From: Planctomycetaceae bacterium
Lineage (GTDB): Bacteria > Planctomycetota > Planctomycetia > Pirellulales > Pirellulaceae
NCBI GenBank assembly: GCA_016794985.1
Contig: JAEUIQ010000047.1
Location: 62,001 to 126,000 of the forward strand
Reading direction: 5' to 3'
Length of the DNA stretch: 64,000 nucleotides
Shown: positions 46,419-57,318 of the stretch, in pieces
How positions within the stretch are numbered: the first letter of the stretch is position 1
How the letters are laid out: each line of letters begins with the position of its first letter
Made by a program: the position numbers and the translations under genes
The notes under the pieces: model-generated
What the model was told of the DNA's origin: nothing
Databases searched by the model: none
The model's input: the letters and a program-made list of their open reading frames with translations, nothing else

Positions 46419-47612
46419 ATGCACCTCGATCTGTCCGAGTTCACGGCTCGCCAAGCCCGCCCGTTGCGAGTCAAAATGGATGAATTCCAGCGAGAACGTC
46501 GCTTGAAGCATTTGATTTTTGCCTCTCAGCTGGAATTGGAACACTTGAATCGGCTCCAAAGACTGGCGGATATCATTCGTCAACTTTCGAAAACCAAGAA
46601 AGGCAGCGACGCACTTCGCAGCTTATTGAGTCACAAGCGAGCGATGCTGTACTTCACCCAGCCGTCGACCCGGACATTTTTGTCGTTCATGGCTGCCTGC
46701 CAAATTTTGGGCCTGACGTGTAATGAGGTTCGCGATCCGGCGACGAGCAGCGAAATGAAACGCGAATCTCCGCTCGATTCGATCCGGATGTTCAGTAGCT
46801 ACTTTGATGTCATCATCATGAGAAGTCCGGTCGCTGGATTCTCGGAGTGCTGTGCGTACTTGATGAATGATCTGGAAAAGCACGAAATGCGATCGGTACC
46901 GATCATCAACGCCGGTTCCGGATCCGAAGAACACCCCACGCAGGCACTGCTGGACATCTACACGATTCAGCGAACTTTTCAATTCGACAGTGCCAACGGC
47001 ACGACAGCCGGCCGCTTGCCGGACTTGAGCAAGAAGTTTCCTGGGCTGACCCCCGGCCTCAACAACAAGACCTATTTGTTTTGCGGTGATTTGGGGCGAG
47101 GACGAACCGTTCGGTCGCTTGCGACGACGCTTACAAATTACCAAAACGTGCGCATGTTTTTTGTCTCGCCAGATCACGAGAAACTGAAGCTTGATTTGGC
47201 GCTTCGCAAGAGACTGGAATCGGCCGGGGTGGAATTCCACGAATTCGATTCTCTGGATGCCACGTGGCAAAGTCAACCGATTCTCGCGTTGACCGATTGC
47301 TTGTACATGACGCGAATTCAAATGGAACACAACTCGGCAGCCGATTCGGCTGCTATGAATGAGATGGATCTTTCGCCCTACCATCTGTCCGCCGCGCGCT
47401 TGGAAAAACTCCGCGATTACGCCCCAATTTTGCACCCCTTTCCGCGGGACAGCGTCGTTCAAGAGATACCCACTTTTGTTGACGCCGATCCGCGCGCTAT
47501 GTACTTTCGTCAGGCCCGAAATGGCATGTGGGTGCGCGCCGCTTTATTGGTCCATTTGTTCGATGTGGCAGACCAATTGCTTTTTTTACACAGCGATTTT
47601 TATGGTGTTTGA
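46419..47612 (+). CDS. pyrB: Aspartate carbamoyltransferase, extended
   Basis: 397 residues, about 85 longer than typical PyrB. AAGGA six bases before the ATG supports this start. The active-site motifs are STRTFLSF, the loop SSEMKRES (conserved Ser and Lys), HPTQALLDI, LTDCLYMTRIQMEH, and LHPFPR in place of LHPLPR. It makes carbamoyl-aspartate for pyrimidine synthesis. The extra length is an N-terminal helical segment (LEHLNRLQRLADIIRQL) and a short insertion near residue 190-215. I see no reason to doubt function. No regulatory PyrI gene is beside it. Confidence 0.88.
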   Translation: MHLDLSEFTARQARPLRVKMDEFQRERRLKHLIFASQLELEHLNRLQRLADIIRQLSKTKKGSDALRSLLSHKRAMLYFTQPSTRTFLSFMAACQILGLTCNEVRDPATSSEMKRESPLDSIRMFSSYFDVIIMRSPVAGFSECCAYLMNDLEKHEMRSVPIINAGSGSEEHPTQALLDIYTIQRTFQFDSANGTTAGRLPDLSKKFPGLTPGLNNKTYLFCGDLGRGRTVRSLATTLTNYQNVRMFFVSPDHEKLKLDLALRKRLESAGVEFHEFDSLDATWQSQPILALTDCLYMTRIQMEHNSAADSAAMNEMDLSPYHLSAARLEKLRDYAPILHPFPRDSVVQEIPTFVDADPRAMYFRQARNGMWVRAALLVHLFDVADQLLFLHSDFYGV

Positions 47613-47746
47613 TCGCACACCCTAACCGCGATCGAGGGAAGTGGACTCGCCCCAGGTTCCGCGACGAGCAAAGTACATGCGTACCGGAAAATCGGCGGCG
47701 GATGCTTATGCCTGCGTCTGTGCAATCGGCTCAGAAAAAATCCCAA

Positions 47747-47851
47747 CCGCATTGGAACCCATCGCACTGGAACCCCCCGCACTGGCACCCGCCGCACTGG
47801 CACCCGCCGCACTGGCACCCGCCGCACTGGCACCAGTCGCACTGGACCCAG
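47747..47851. repeat. 15-bp minisatellite, seven units
   Basis: Seven units of the form CCGCACTGGCACCCG stand head to tail. The inner units 3-5 (47777-47821) are identical and the outer ones carry one to three changes. Because the unit is a multiple of three, several frames stay open through it. It lies in the 345-base gap between pyrB and thiC (47613-47957). A GGTCATG-type repeat (47859-47890) follows it. I find no persuasive gene in this gap. A frame with HWHPP repeats from the ATG at 47702 is the best candidate, but it has no clear ribosome binding site. Confidence 0.9.
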
Positions 47852-47957
47852 TGCGACCGGTCATGCGCGGTCGGTCATGTGCGGTCATCGAGCGCTGGTC
47901 GCCAGTGCGGAAACTTCGCCGCGACAACGATTTTCAACGAGACGATTCGGGACAGGG

Positions 47958-49439
<1,482 letters not shown>

Positions 49440-49922
49440 TCAATAACCAGGGTATTCGATCTTGAGAACTTTGAAGTTGATCGTGCCCTTCGGAACTTTG
49501 ATCTCAACAACTTCCCCAACCTTCTTCCCGACCAATCCTTTGCCAATCGGGCTGCTGATCAGGTACTTGCCTTTGTCATAGTCTTCGTCGCCGGCACCAA
49601 CCAGCGTAATGACTTCCTCTTCTTCCAAATCTTCATCGTAAACCGTGACGACGGCACCGAATCCAACCTCGTCGGTTTTGACTTGTGTTGGATCAATGAT
49701 TTTCGCCATCGCCAATTGGCTCTTCATTTGGCTGATCCGTGCCACCAGCATACCTTGAGATTCCTTCTGCCCATGGTATTCCGCATTTTCCTTCAAGTCA
49801 CCTTCCGCCCGAGCCGCCGCCAGTGCTTCGACGATTTTGGGAAGTTCGACATTTTCGAGGTAATCGATTTCCGCCTTCTTCTTGTCGTAGGCGTCCTGAG
49901 TCATTGGCGTAAATTCGGGCAC
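49440..49922 (-). CDS. greA: Transcription elongation factor GreA
   Basis: 160 residues from GTG 49922, which has AAGGA eight bases upstream and gives the usual GreA size; the ATG six codons in is an alternative. The N-terminal coiled coil has YDKKKAEIDYLENVELPKIV and the conserved tip GDLKENAEYHGQKE. The C-terminal FKBP-like part is FGAVVTVYDEDLEEEE and YLISSPIGKGLVGKKVGE. It rescues backtracked RNA polymerase. It is upstream of thiC on the same strand. Confidence 0.95.
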   Translation of the reverse strand: MPEFTPMTQDAYDKKKAEIDYLENVELPKIVEALAAARAEGDLKENAEYHGQKESQGMLVARISQMKSQLAMAKIIDPTQVKTDEVGFGAVVTVYDEDLEEEEVITLVGAGDEDYDKGKYLISSPIGKGLVGKKVGEVVEIKVPKGTINFKVLKIEYPGY

Positions 49923-50349
49923 GACTTGATTCCTTAAATTCCCACAGGAAAAGGACGAACGTTTCGGGAACAGCAACAAAAAAAGCACGTCCTTGGAAAA
50001 GTCATCCCAAGGCCGCGCCAAATCAATAAAGCCTGCTGTGATTCCCGAATTATCGGCTATTTGATGTCGTTTGTAAAGCGTCTATTTGACTGGCTCGGCA
50101 CACAATTCGCCAGGCCGCCATTTTTTTGCGAACGCGACTCGAAATAAAGCGACGCGGTATCCACCATGGAAACCATCAGAGCGTGCAGAACCCCATATGG
50201 GGGCTTTCGAAACTTCGCGGTTTGTCACACAATCGAATCGTCGCAGCCATTCCGCAGTCTGATTGGCCTCAAGGGTCGATTTCAAGATTCAAGTTGAATG
50301 CAGAATGGATCCAATCGGCGTTCCCGTTGCCTATTTTCTGGCTAGTCGC
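49923..50349. other. Intergenic region, 427 bases, between greA and glmU-like genes
   Basis: Divergent promoters should lie here. A perfect 12-bp palindrome CCCCATATGGGG stands at 50191-50202 and could be a protein-binding site. The open frame of the glmU-like gene can be read back to 50263, but that portion lacks a ribosome binding site. No RNA gene is recognised. Confidence 0.45.
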
Positions 50350-51159
50350 ATGTCGCCCAATAACTCATCGTCCAATTCCACTGTTCCGTCGCCCAACTTG
50401 CCTGGATCCGCAGCAACGCCGCCCGCGATGGCGATTGTCATGGCCGCGGGCAAGGGCACCCGGATGAAGACAGACCTACCCAAGGTCCTCGTTCCCGCAT
50501 TAGGGCGACCAATACTGACCTACGTTCTCGACAGTTTGCGTGCGGCCGGGGTTGGCCGAATCACCGTCGTGGTTGGCTATCGTCAGGAGTTGGTGCGCGA
50601 TGCGTTGGCCGAATATCCAGAGATTGACTTTGCCGAACAATTGCAACAGCTGGGGACGGGACACGCGGTCATGTGTTGCCGCAAGACGTTGGAGCCACAT
50701 CGAGGCCCGGTCGTGATTGTGGCAGGAGATTCGCCGATGCTTCAACCGGCTTCCGTTGGCAAGCTGCTCGATACAGCCCGACGCGACCAAATGGCTTGCT
50801 TGTTGGGCACATTGCACAGTCCGGATCCCACTGGATTAGGTCGGATTGTTCGGGACTCGGGCGGAAAATTTGTTGGCATTGTTGAAGAGAAGGATGCCAC
50901 CGAACAACAGCGGAAGATTACGGAAGTGAACATGAGTACTTATGTGTTTGACGCCGAAAAACTCCTCGGAGTTTTGGATGCCATCGACAATCGAAACAGT
51001 CAGCAAGAGTACTATTTGACAGACTATCCCACCAAGATGCTGGAACGAGGTTGGAAGGTTGACGCGTTGCCGGTACTCCAACCAATCGAAGCGCTGAGCA
51101 TCAACACGATGGAACAATTGGCGGCGGTTGAATCTGCCATGCAAAAACATTCCACATAG
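50350..51159 (+). CDS. UDP-N-acetylglucosamine pyrophosphorylase-type enzyme (GlmU N-domain only)
   Basis: About 269 residues from ATG 50350 (MSPNNSSSN); the first 20 residues are disordered. The nucleotidyltransferase core starts MAIVMAAGKGTRMKTDLPKV. It then has QQLGTGHAVMCCRK, VIVAGDSPMLQ, EVNMSTYVFDAEKL and QQEYYLTDYPTKML, all typical of GlmU. The C-terminal left-handed beta-helix acetyltransferase of GlmU is absent: the frame stops right after the N-domain. It lies 12 bases before prs, an order (glmU-prs) also seen in other phyla. Its partner acetyltransferase must be elsewhere. Confidence 0.85.
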   Translation: MSPNNSSSNSTVPSPNLPGSAATPPAMAIVMAAGKGTRMKTDLPKVLVPALGRPILTYVLDSLRAAGVGRITVVVGYRQELVRDALAEYPEIDFAEQLQQLGTGHAVMCCRKTLEPHRGPVVIVAGDSPMLQPASVGKLLDTARRDQMACLLGTLHSPDPTGLGRIVRDSGGKFVGIVEEKDATEQQRKITEVNMSTYVFDAEKLLGVLDAIDNRNSQQEYYLTDYPTKMLERGWKVDALPVLQPIEALSINTMEQLAAVESAMQKHST

Positions 51160-51171
51160 AATGAAGCCCCG

Positions 51172-52122
51172 ATGGAAGAGTTGAAAATATTCTCTGGCCG
51201 AGCCAACCCGCAACTGGCTCAAGACATTTGTCAGTCGCTCAACATCATGTTGGGCGACTGCACGTTGTCGACGTTCCCAGACGGCGAATTCCATTGCAAA
51301 ATCGAGGATGTCCGCGGTCGTGACGTGTTCTTGATTCAACCGACCTGTCCACCGGTCAACGACACGCTCATGGAACTTTTGATCATGATCGACACTTGCA
51401 AGCGAGCGAGTGCCAAACAAGTGACGGCAGTGATTCCTTATTTTGGGTATGCTCGCCAAGACCGCAAGGATGAAGGACGGGTCCCCATCACTGCCAAGCT
51501 GGTCGCCAACTTGGTGACGCGAGCCGGAGCCGACCGCGTCCTGGCCATGGACCTCCATGCCGCACAGATCCAAGGTTTTTTCGATGTTCCGGTCGACCAT
51601 TTGTATGCCGCTAACGTCTTGAACGAACACTTCCGCGCCATGCAAATTCCTTCGTCTGAATTGGTGATTGTGTCCCCGGACGAAGGCAGCATCAAACGGG
51701 CCGTCGGTCACGCCAAACGCTTGGGCGGTTCCATCGCCATCATCGACAAACGCCGCACGAGTGCGTTGGAGACAAAGCAGGAAAACTTGATTGGAGCCTC
51801 GGTCGAGGGCAAGATCTGCCTTATGTTTGACGACATGATTTCCACGGCCAGCTCGATTGCGGGAGCGGTAAGATTGGTGAAGCAACGCGGTGCCAAGGAG
51901 ATTCATGTCGCCGCAACTCATGGACTGTTCGCGGGAAACGCGGTTCAAAGGTTGAACGATGCCGGGATCAACAGCGTGGTGATCACGGACACGGTGCCGG
52001 TGAAAGAACCCGGAAAGATCAACGGGTTGTGTATCCTTTCCGTTGCAACCTTGTTGGGTGAAGCGATTCGCCGCATTCACCAACATCGCTCGATCAGTGC
52101 CATGTTCCAAGCCAAGGTATAG
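51172..52122 (+). CDS. prs: Ribose-phosphate pyrophosphokinase
   Basis: 316 residues, standard length. It opens with LKIFSGRANPQLAQDICQSL, followed by SDGE-equivalent FPDGEFHCKIEDVRGRDVF, the catalytic YFGYARQDRKDEGR, the PRPP loop CLMFDDMISTASSIAGAV and DLHAAQIQGFFDVPVDHLYA. It makes PRPP from ribose-5-phosphate for nucleotide, His and Trp synthesis. It is cotranscribed with the glmU-like gene and followed after 11 bases by lnt. Confidence 0.96.
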   Translation: MEELKIFSGRANPQLAQDICQSLNIMLGDCTLSTFPDGEFHCKIEDVRGRDVFLIQPTCPPVNDTLMELLIMIDTCKRASAKQVTAVIPYFGYARQDRKDEGRVPITAKLVANLVTRAGADRVLAMDLHAAQIQGFFDVPVDHLYAANVLNEHFRAMQIPSSELVIVSPDEGSIKRAVGHAKRLGGSIAIIDKRRTSALETKQENLIGASVEGKICLMFDDMISTASSIAGAVRLVKQRGAKEIHVAATHGLFAGNAVQRLNDAGINSVVITDTVPVKEPGKINGLCILSVATLLGEAIRRIHQHRSISAMFQAKV

Positions 52123-52133
52123 GGGCGCACGAA

Positions 52134-53963
52134 TTGACTCGACGCCGGTCTATTCGAGATCGCTTTTGGTTCTGCTTGGGTTTTGATGCAGAACACCAGG
52201 ACACTTGCTCCGGCGACGAACTCGGGGTGCGTCAACCAAGCGTGGCCCGCAAGAACGGAACTGAGAATCGTTCGCTGCCCGGCTGGTGTCCCGCCGCCCT
52301 CGCTGCGGGTTTGTGGGCAGCGTCTTTGCCGCCGATTGGCATTGGCGTGCTGAGCTTCCTCGCACCGGCGGCGTTTCTACTGTTGTGCCTTCCCAAGCAG
52401 GCACCCACCAACCTGCGCGTTGTCTTTTGGTGGGGGTTGATGCAATGGATGTTGACGTTCCACTTCATTCGTCTACCGCATTGGGCCGGTTGGGTCGGTT
52501 GGCCGATCCTGGGTGGATACTTCGCCTGTTACAACGTGCTCCTTGTTGCAGGAACGCGTCGTTTGATCCATCGGGCCGGGTGGCCACCGTTCTTAACGCT
52601 GCCGATGGTATGGGTCAGTTTAGAATTGTTGCGTAGCACGTTGTTGACGGGCTTTCCGATGGGCCAACTGGGGCACAGCCTATTCCGTTATCCTCTGTTG
52701 ATTCAGACTGCGGACTTGGCAGGAGATTTGACAGTCAGCTTCTTAGTGTCTTTAGTCGGTGCTTCTTCGGCCGAGCTCTTTTTGGCTCGTACGAGGCGAA
52801 ATTGGTTGCCGATGGCCGCCTTGGGTGGAAGCCTTGGTCTGATGTTTGGGTACGGCTATTGGGGTTTCGTGACTTACGAGATACCGAAGTCGGACGGCAA
52901 ATCAGTGCGGGTCGCCTTGATCCAAGGGGCACGTGATGTGCGTTTTGGCTTGACCGCCGAGGAAGATCGGCAAGAAACGCTACAGAGCTTTCGCAGCCAT
53001 CAACAACTGACTGCTCGCGCCCGTCAAAACGGGGCCGATGTTGTCGTGTGGGCCGAGTCGATGTTCCCAGCGACCGACGTTTTGCCGTTTGATGCGGAGC
53101 AATATCTCCAATTAATCGAAACTCGCAGGGCAGCAGACGACTCACTGCGAACGCCGCCGAGTTTGGAACTGATCGAATCCCTTCAGCAAGAATTACCATT
53201 TCAAGTTCGAGAAACAACGGGAACCGGACCAGTGGGGGTCTATCCCTATCAGACTTCCGTGCCGTTGATCGTGGGCATGCGCAGCTTCGACCCGATCGCC
53301 GATGCAGATTACAATGCGGCTGTTTATTTTGATCGGGACGGGCACGTCGCGCATCGCTACTTTAAATTCCACTTGGTACCGTTTGGCGAATACTTGCCGC
53401 TGGGTGAAACTTTTCCATGGCTTTATCAAATGGCCCCGATGAGCCGCGGCCTAACACCGGGCCCGGGTGTCGCCATTTTTGCCGTGAATGGCCGCCGCTT
53501 TGTACCGACCATCTGTTATGAAAGTGTCATCGGTCGCGTCGTTCGGGATTATTTACTCTCCGACCAACATGAATCGACTCCGCCCGCGTCTCATTGCGAC
53601 GCCCTGCTGAACGTCAGCAATGATGGATGGTTCTGGGGGGCCAGCGCCTTGGATCTTCATTTAGCGAGCAATGTGTTTCGCGCTGTTGAGAATCGCACTC
53701 CCCACTTCGTTGTTTGCAACACGGGAATTTCAGCGGAAATCGATCCAAGCGGCCGAATTGTTCAGGAATTGCCGAAGCGGGAACAGGGAATGTTGCTCGT
53801 GGACTCTTACCCACGACCTGCCGCCTGGTTCCCTTACTGGTGGAAAGTTGGAAATGGCCCCTGGTGGCTGCTGACGGCAATTTTGGTGTTGGGGCTAGTG
53901 CGATCCTGGGTGCCACGCGTCCGTTCAGACCGCTCGAACGGATCAGTCAGGTCAGCCCGTTAG
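52134..53963 (+). CDS. lnt: Apolipoprotein N-acyltransferase
   Basis: 609 residues from a TTG with AGGGG eight bases upstream. About the first 50 residues are soluble and perhaps not conserved. Six or so membrane helices (WPILGGYFACYNVLLVAG, VSFLVSLVGASSAELFLA) lead into a nitrilase domain with the catalytic triad Glu (VVWAESMFPATDVL), Lys (YFKFHLVPFGEYLP) and Cys (FVPTICYESVIG). It adds the third acyl chain to lipoproteins. A last helix is at the C-terminus. It belongs to the glmU-prs-lnt operon. Confidence 0.93.
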   Translation: MTRRRSIRDRFWFCLGFDAEHQDTCSGDELGVRQPSVARKNGTENRSLPGWCPAALAAGLWAASLPPIGIGVLSFLAPAAFLLLCLPKQAPTNLRVVFWWGLMQWMLTFHFIRLPHWAGWVGWPILGGYFACYNVLLVAGTRRLIHRAGWPPFLTLPMVWVSLELLRSTLLTGFPMGQLGHSLFRYPLLIQTADLAGDLTVSFLVSLVGASSAELFLARTRRNWLPMAALGGSLGLMFGYGYWGFVTYEIPKSDGKSVRVALIQGARDVRFGLTAEEDRQETLQSFRSHQQLTARARQNGADVVVWAESMFPATDVLPFDAEQYLQLIETRRAADDSLRTPPSLELIESLQQELPFQVRETTGTGPVGVYPYQTSVPLIVGMRSFDPIADADYNAAVYFDRDGHVAHRYFKFHLVPFGEYLPLGETFPWLYQMAPMSRGLTPGPGVAIFAVNGRRFVPTICYESVIGRVVRDYLLSDQHESTPPASHCDALLNVSNDGWFWGASALDLHLASNVFRAVENRTPHFVVCNTGISAEIDPSGRIVQELPKREQGMLLVDSYPRPAAWFPYWWKVGNGPWWLLTAILVLGLVRSWVPRVRSDRSNGSVRSAR

Positions 53964-54103
53964 AAACGCAACGGCGTTGGCCACAAATTTGTTCCAATTT
54001 GATTTTGTTTCGGGTATAATTCGGCGGACCGTGCCAACATGGATGGGCGGACTCGGGCAAGGAGCCAGCGGGGAAGTATTTCAAAAGCATGAGGGTAACT
54101 GCG

Positions 54104-55696
54104 ATGAAGTTGGCTGAGTTGGTTTCTGGTTCCAAGATAGTGGGAAAGAATAGGCATTTTCTATCGGCAATCATCGTCGCGTTAAGCGTCATGGCTCAAG
54201 GAGTGAGTTCCCATGCGCAAGAAGACCTGGCCGATGTCATCTCGAATGGTGAACGCAGCGTCGTGAGAATCGACGTCAATAGTGCCCAAGGAAGTTCTTT
54301 AGGAAGTGGCTACATCGTCTCGGCAGATGGTATCTTCGTGACCAACGTGCACGTTTTGGCTGGGGCGACGACGGCGTCTGCGGTGTTTGACGACAATCGC
54401 CGCTTTGAAATCAAGGGCACGTATATTGTTGACCCGGCTCGCGATATTTGCGTGGCGAAGATAGATGCCTCCAACCTAACACCGATTCCCATTGCGGCAG
54501 CACTGCCCCGGAAAGGCGAGCAAGTGGTCGCACTAGGCTGCCCCCATGGCCTATCGTTTTCGGCAACTCGCGGCATCGTCAGCGCCATACGGCAACGCGA
54601 CGAGTTTCGCGGGATGGTTGGAAGACCCAAAGCCGAAGGCACGTGGGTGCAAGTTGATGCCGCGATCTCGGGCGGCAATAGCGGCGGCCCTTTGATCAAC
54701 TCGAAGGGGCAAGTCGTGGCGATGAGCACGCTCGGCTCGACAGGAGATGCCCAAAATCTCAACTTCGGGATTTCGAACGAGGATATTTCGCGAGCCATTG
54801 AATTGGCGAAATCAGCCACATTGGTACCACTCAAAGACGGCGTGGGAAAAGTCGAAATGGCCGAAGTCAGCCCGGAAACATCTAAAAGCTTGATCACTCG
54901 CGGGGAGATCCCTGTTGCGGCGATTGAAGAATACATCGCGCGGGGGCGGCGAGATTACAAGGAACTTTCCAAGGACTTGCGTTCGGCAGCGACCGAAGCC
55001 AAAAAGCGATTGGAGACGATGCGGAAGGGCGAGATTGGAATTCCGATCAATACGAACGCCGACGTGATGATTTCCAAACGAGGGCAGATCGAACGCTACC
55101 ATTACAGGTCGGATGGCGTCAAGCGGGCGCGAATCGCAGAACAACAGAACTACGTTGCGAAACTGGAAGAAGTTCGTGGGCTGCTCAAGCCAGAACCTTC
55201 GGACGAAGCCGTCTTCGCTTTGTTGATGCATGCTGGCCCGTATCTGGATCCTCGGGATGGCAACAAGGTCGGCTTTATGAACGAAGCCATTGTATTGGAA
55301 GCCTTTAACGAACACGACGTGATTGTCCTTTACAATGATTCGCCGTATTTGTTGTGGGTGAAATCGTCGGTCGGACTATCACCAGGACAAACGGTCCAAC
55401 CAACCCCCGTATTCGTGCAAGGCACCGAAACCATGTTAACGTCCACGGGAACACGAGCCGTTACGGTGCTGAACACTCTAACCGAGACCGAACTGCGAGA
55501 AGCGGTTTATGGCAAAGTGGATCCCGCACTCAAAGAATTGCGCACTTGGAAAGACAGCACCGGGTCGTTCTCCATTGAAGCAAAGTTCGTGAAATTCAGC
55601 GGCGGCGACGTGGTTTTGGAAGACAAAACGGGGAAAACCATGAACGTTCCAATCGCGCGGCTGTCAGCCGAAGATCGACAACTGTTGGGCAAGTAG
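54104..55696 (+). CDS. HtrA-type serine protease with SHD1 domain
   Basis: 530 residues from ATG 54104 with GAGGG upstream; an ATG five codons earlier is weaker. A signal peptide (AIIVALSVMAQGVSSHAQ) precedes a trypsin-like S1C domain. The domain has His in FVTNVHVLAGA, Asp in DICVAKID and Ser in ISGGNSGGPLINSKG. No clear PDZ domain follows. The C-terminal 55 residues match the SHD1 domain common in planctomycetes (LRTWKDSTGSFSIEAKFVKF, then VLEDKTGKTMNVPIARLS). SHD1 likely mediates binding. The next gene is a polytopic membrane protein seven bases on, so they form an operon. Confidence 0.88.
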   Translation: MKLAELVSGSKIVGKNRHFLSAIIVALSVMAQGVSSHAQEDLADVISNGERSVVRIDVNSAQGSSLGSGYIVSADGIFVTNVHVLAGATTASAVFDDNRRFEIKGTYIVDPARDICVAKIDASNLTPIPIAAALPRKGEQVVALGCPHGLSFSATRGIVSAIRQRDEFRGMVGRPKAEGTWVQVDAAISGGNSGGPLINSKGQVVAMSTLGSTGDAQNLNFGISNEDISRAIELAKSATLVPLKDGVGKVEMAEVSPETSKSLITRGEIPVAAIEEYIARGRRDYKELSKDLRSAATEAKKRLETMRKGEIGIPINTNADVMISKRGQIERYHYRSDGVKRARIAEQQNYVAKLEEVRGLLKPEPSDEAVFALLMHAGPYLDPRDGNKVGFMNEAIVLEAFNEHDVIVLYNDSPYLLWVKSSVGLSPGQTVQPTPVFVQGTETMLTSTGTRAVTVLNTLTETELREAVYGKVDPALKELRTWKDSTGSFSIEAKFVKFSGGDVVLEDKTGKTMNVPIARLSAEDRQLLGK

Positions 55697-55703
55697 ACAA
55701 CGG

Positions 55704-57194
55704 ATGACGATTGCTCAAAACCGTGATCGTGAAAACTTGTGGTGGGTCTCACTTTCGGTTTTCACGATCCTCGCGTTTTTTTTGGTCCACCACGGGACGT
55801 TGGGAACGGTTTCTCTTCCCCTGCTCACACTTGTTTCCGCGCTCTGTGCTTGGAACGCCCGGCAAGTCTTTCGATTGTGTATTGAACGCCAAGTTATTAC
55901 GGATGGCGTTTTGACTGGTTCCGAATGGCAAGGAATCCTCGCCTTGCGGTGTGCCACACTCTTTGTTCTTCTGTCGGTCCTCGTCTACCCGGCCCCTTCG
56001 TTCTTCCGTAGCTCGTGGTTTGACTTTTTCGCGGAAATCGAGTCGCTGTCGATTGGCCCGATGCGTGAGACATTTCGCATTTCAGACACACCGATACTAC
56101 TTGGCGTGTTCTTGACGTTGCTCCCACTCACTAGGTGTCATGAGTCGTCGCCAGCGGAAAATAGTGTCCGTTTCCGTACTCTGATTCTATGGTTGGTTTT
56201 CGTGTTGGTCTTGGCTTTTCTTTCGATTTCCGAAAGCCTAATCGTTTACTTCACAAACATTGCGACAAGTGCCGTAAAAGTCGGACTGCCGAGGCGGCTA
56301 TTCAACGGAGAGATTTTGCTACCAGAAAACCTACATTATCGAAGCAACGAGATATCAAGTTTTCGCTGGAGTGTATTGCCCGTGATCGCCTCTAGTATCG
56401 TAGCGTTGATCGGCAGTTTGGTCGCAATCGCGTTTCGTAAATGGACCGCCATGGGGATCTTGATCTGGGCGTGCGGAGCCGCAATCGCGATTCCGCAGCT
56501 CATTTGGCTAGTTTTTCACGGTTGGAAAAGGCAATTTGCTTTTCACGAGATTGATGGTTTCCCGTTGGAGTTCAATCCTCCTTCGTTGGTAATGGCGTGT
56601 GTCGCAGGTGCATTGGTGCTCGCATTTATGTTAACCAAACGAACGCGTCCGATAACTGATTCGGCCTCCATTCGTGTCATTCACAGCATGATGCCAACAA
56701 CGTGGATTTACATGCTAGTATTGGGTACGATTTGTTTTCACCTTTGCCTTTCGAAGCTGCGATTAAGTCAAGGCATGTTCTTGGTTTGGAGCGTAGGCTT
56801 GTTCCAAATTCTTTTATTCAACGCGCGACATGTTTGGCAAGATATCGCCAGGCAACCAAGGTGGATTCGATTGATTCCGTTGCTGGGTTACTTGGTAGCC
56901 TCAGCCTTTGTCGCGACCACATTTTACCCGTTGATCCGCCGTTCTTCCGTTGCGTTGGCCGTTATTCTGGTCGTCGTCTTTTCAGTACTGGTGTTTGGTT
57001 GGATTCTTGTTCAATTTTTCCGCGAGGCCTCTGAAGTGGAGTCTACCGAGTTGTTCCCCATCGAGATTCGTGACTGGAACATTGGAACCAACATCCTGCT
57101 GGTTCCAATGTTTTTGCTCAGCGTGTTAATGTTCTATGTAGCTACCGCCTTGACTTTCCCCAGTTTTATCGAGCACACGCATTGGTACTTGTAA
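55704..57194 (+). CDS. Polytopic membrane protein of unknown function
   Basis: 496 residues with about 12 predicted transmembrane helices (WVSLSVFTILAFFLVHHG, TLILWLVFVLVLAFLSI, VIASSIVALIGSLVAIAF, LALAVILVVVFSVLVFGWIL and others). I do not recognise the family, and no motif points to a transporter or enzyme. It starts seven bases after the HtrA-SHD1 stop, so they are surely cotranscribed. The protease may act on, or be tethered by, this protein. Confidence 0.75.
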   Translation: MTIAQNRDRENLWWVSLSVFTILAFFLVHHGTLGTVSLPLLTLVSALCAWNARQVFRLCIERQVITDGVLTGSEWQGILALRCATLFVLLSVLVYPAPSFFRSSWFDFFAEIESLSIGPMRETFRISDTPILLGVFLTLLPLTRCHESSPAENSVRFRTLILWLVFVLVLAFLSISESLIVYFTNIATSAVKVGLPRRLFNGEILLPENLHYRSNEISSFRWSVLPVIASSIVALIGSLVAIAFRKWTAMGILIWACGAAIAIPQLIWLVFHGWKRQFAFHEIDGFPLEFNPPSLVMACVAGALVLAFMLTKRTRPITDSASIRVIHSMMPTTWIYMLVLGTICFHLCLSKLRLSQGMFLVWSVGLFQILLFNARHVWQDIARQPRWIRLIPLLGYLVASAFVATTFYPLIRRSSVALAVILVVVFSVLVFGWILVQFFREASEVESTELFPIEIRDWNIGTNILLVPMFLLSVLMFYVATALTFPSFIEHTHWYL

Positions 57195-57318
57195 AGCACG
57201 TCGTTTCGCTTGAATCGGCGGCGGAACAAGCTCAACTGGTTCGACTAGCTGTCGCGAGAAGGTGTTCGCATGTTTGACTTCTTGCCAGACCGCCCTAATT
57301 CCCGGTAAACTGGGGCAG

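Noticed and set aside
46623-47462. Minus-strand open frame of about 279 codons opposite pyrB
   Set aside because: It is a shadow of the conserved carbamoyltransferase motifs.
47747-47851. CRISPR-like array
   Set aside because: Units are 15 bp and directly contiguous with no unique spacers, and no cas gene is present; this is a minisatellite.
50836-52110. Minus-strand open frame of about 424 codons opposite glmU-like/prs
   Set aside because: It lies antisense to two clearly conserved enzymes and has no recognisable domain; it is a codon-bias shadow.
57195-57318. selC (tRNA-Sec) beside selB
   Set aside because: No cloverleaf with a long variable arm could be folded in the short gaps on either side of selB.
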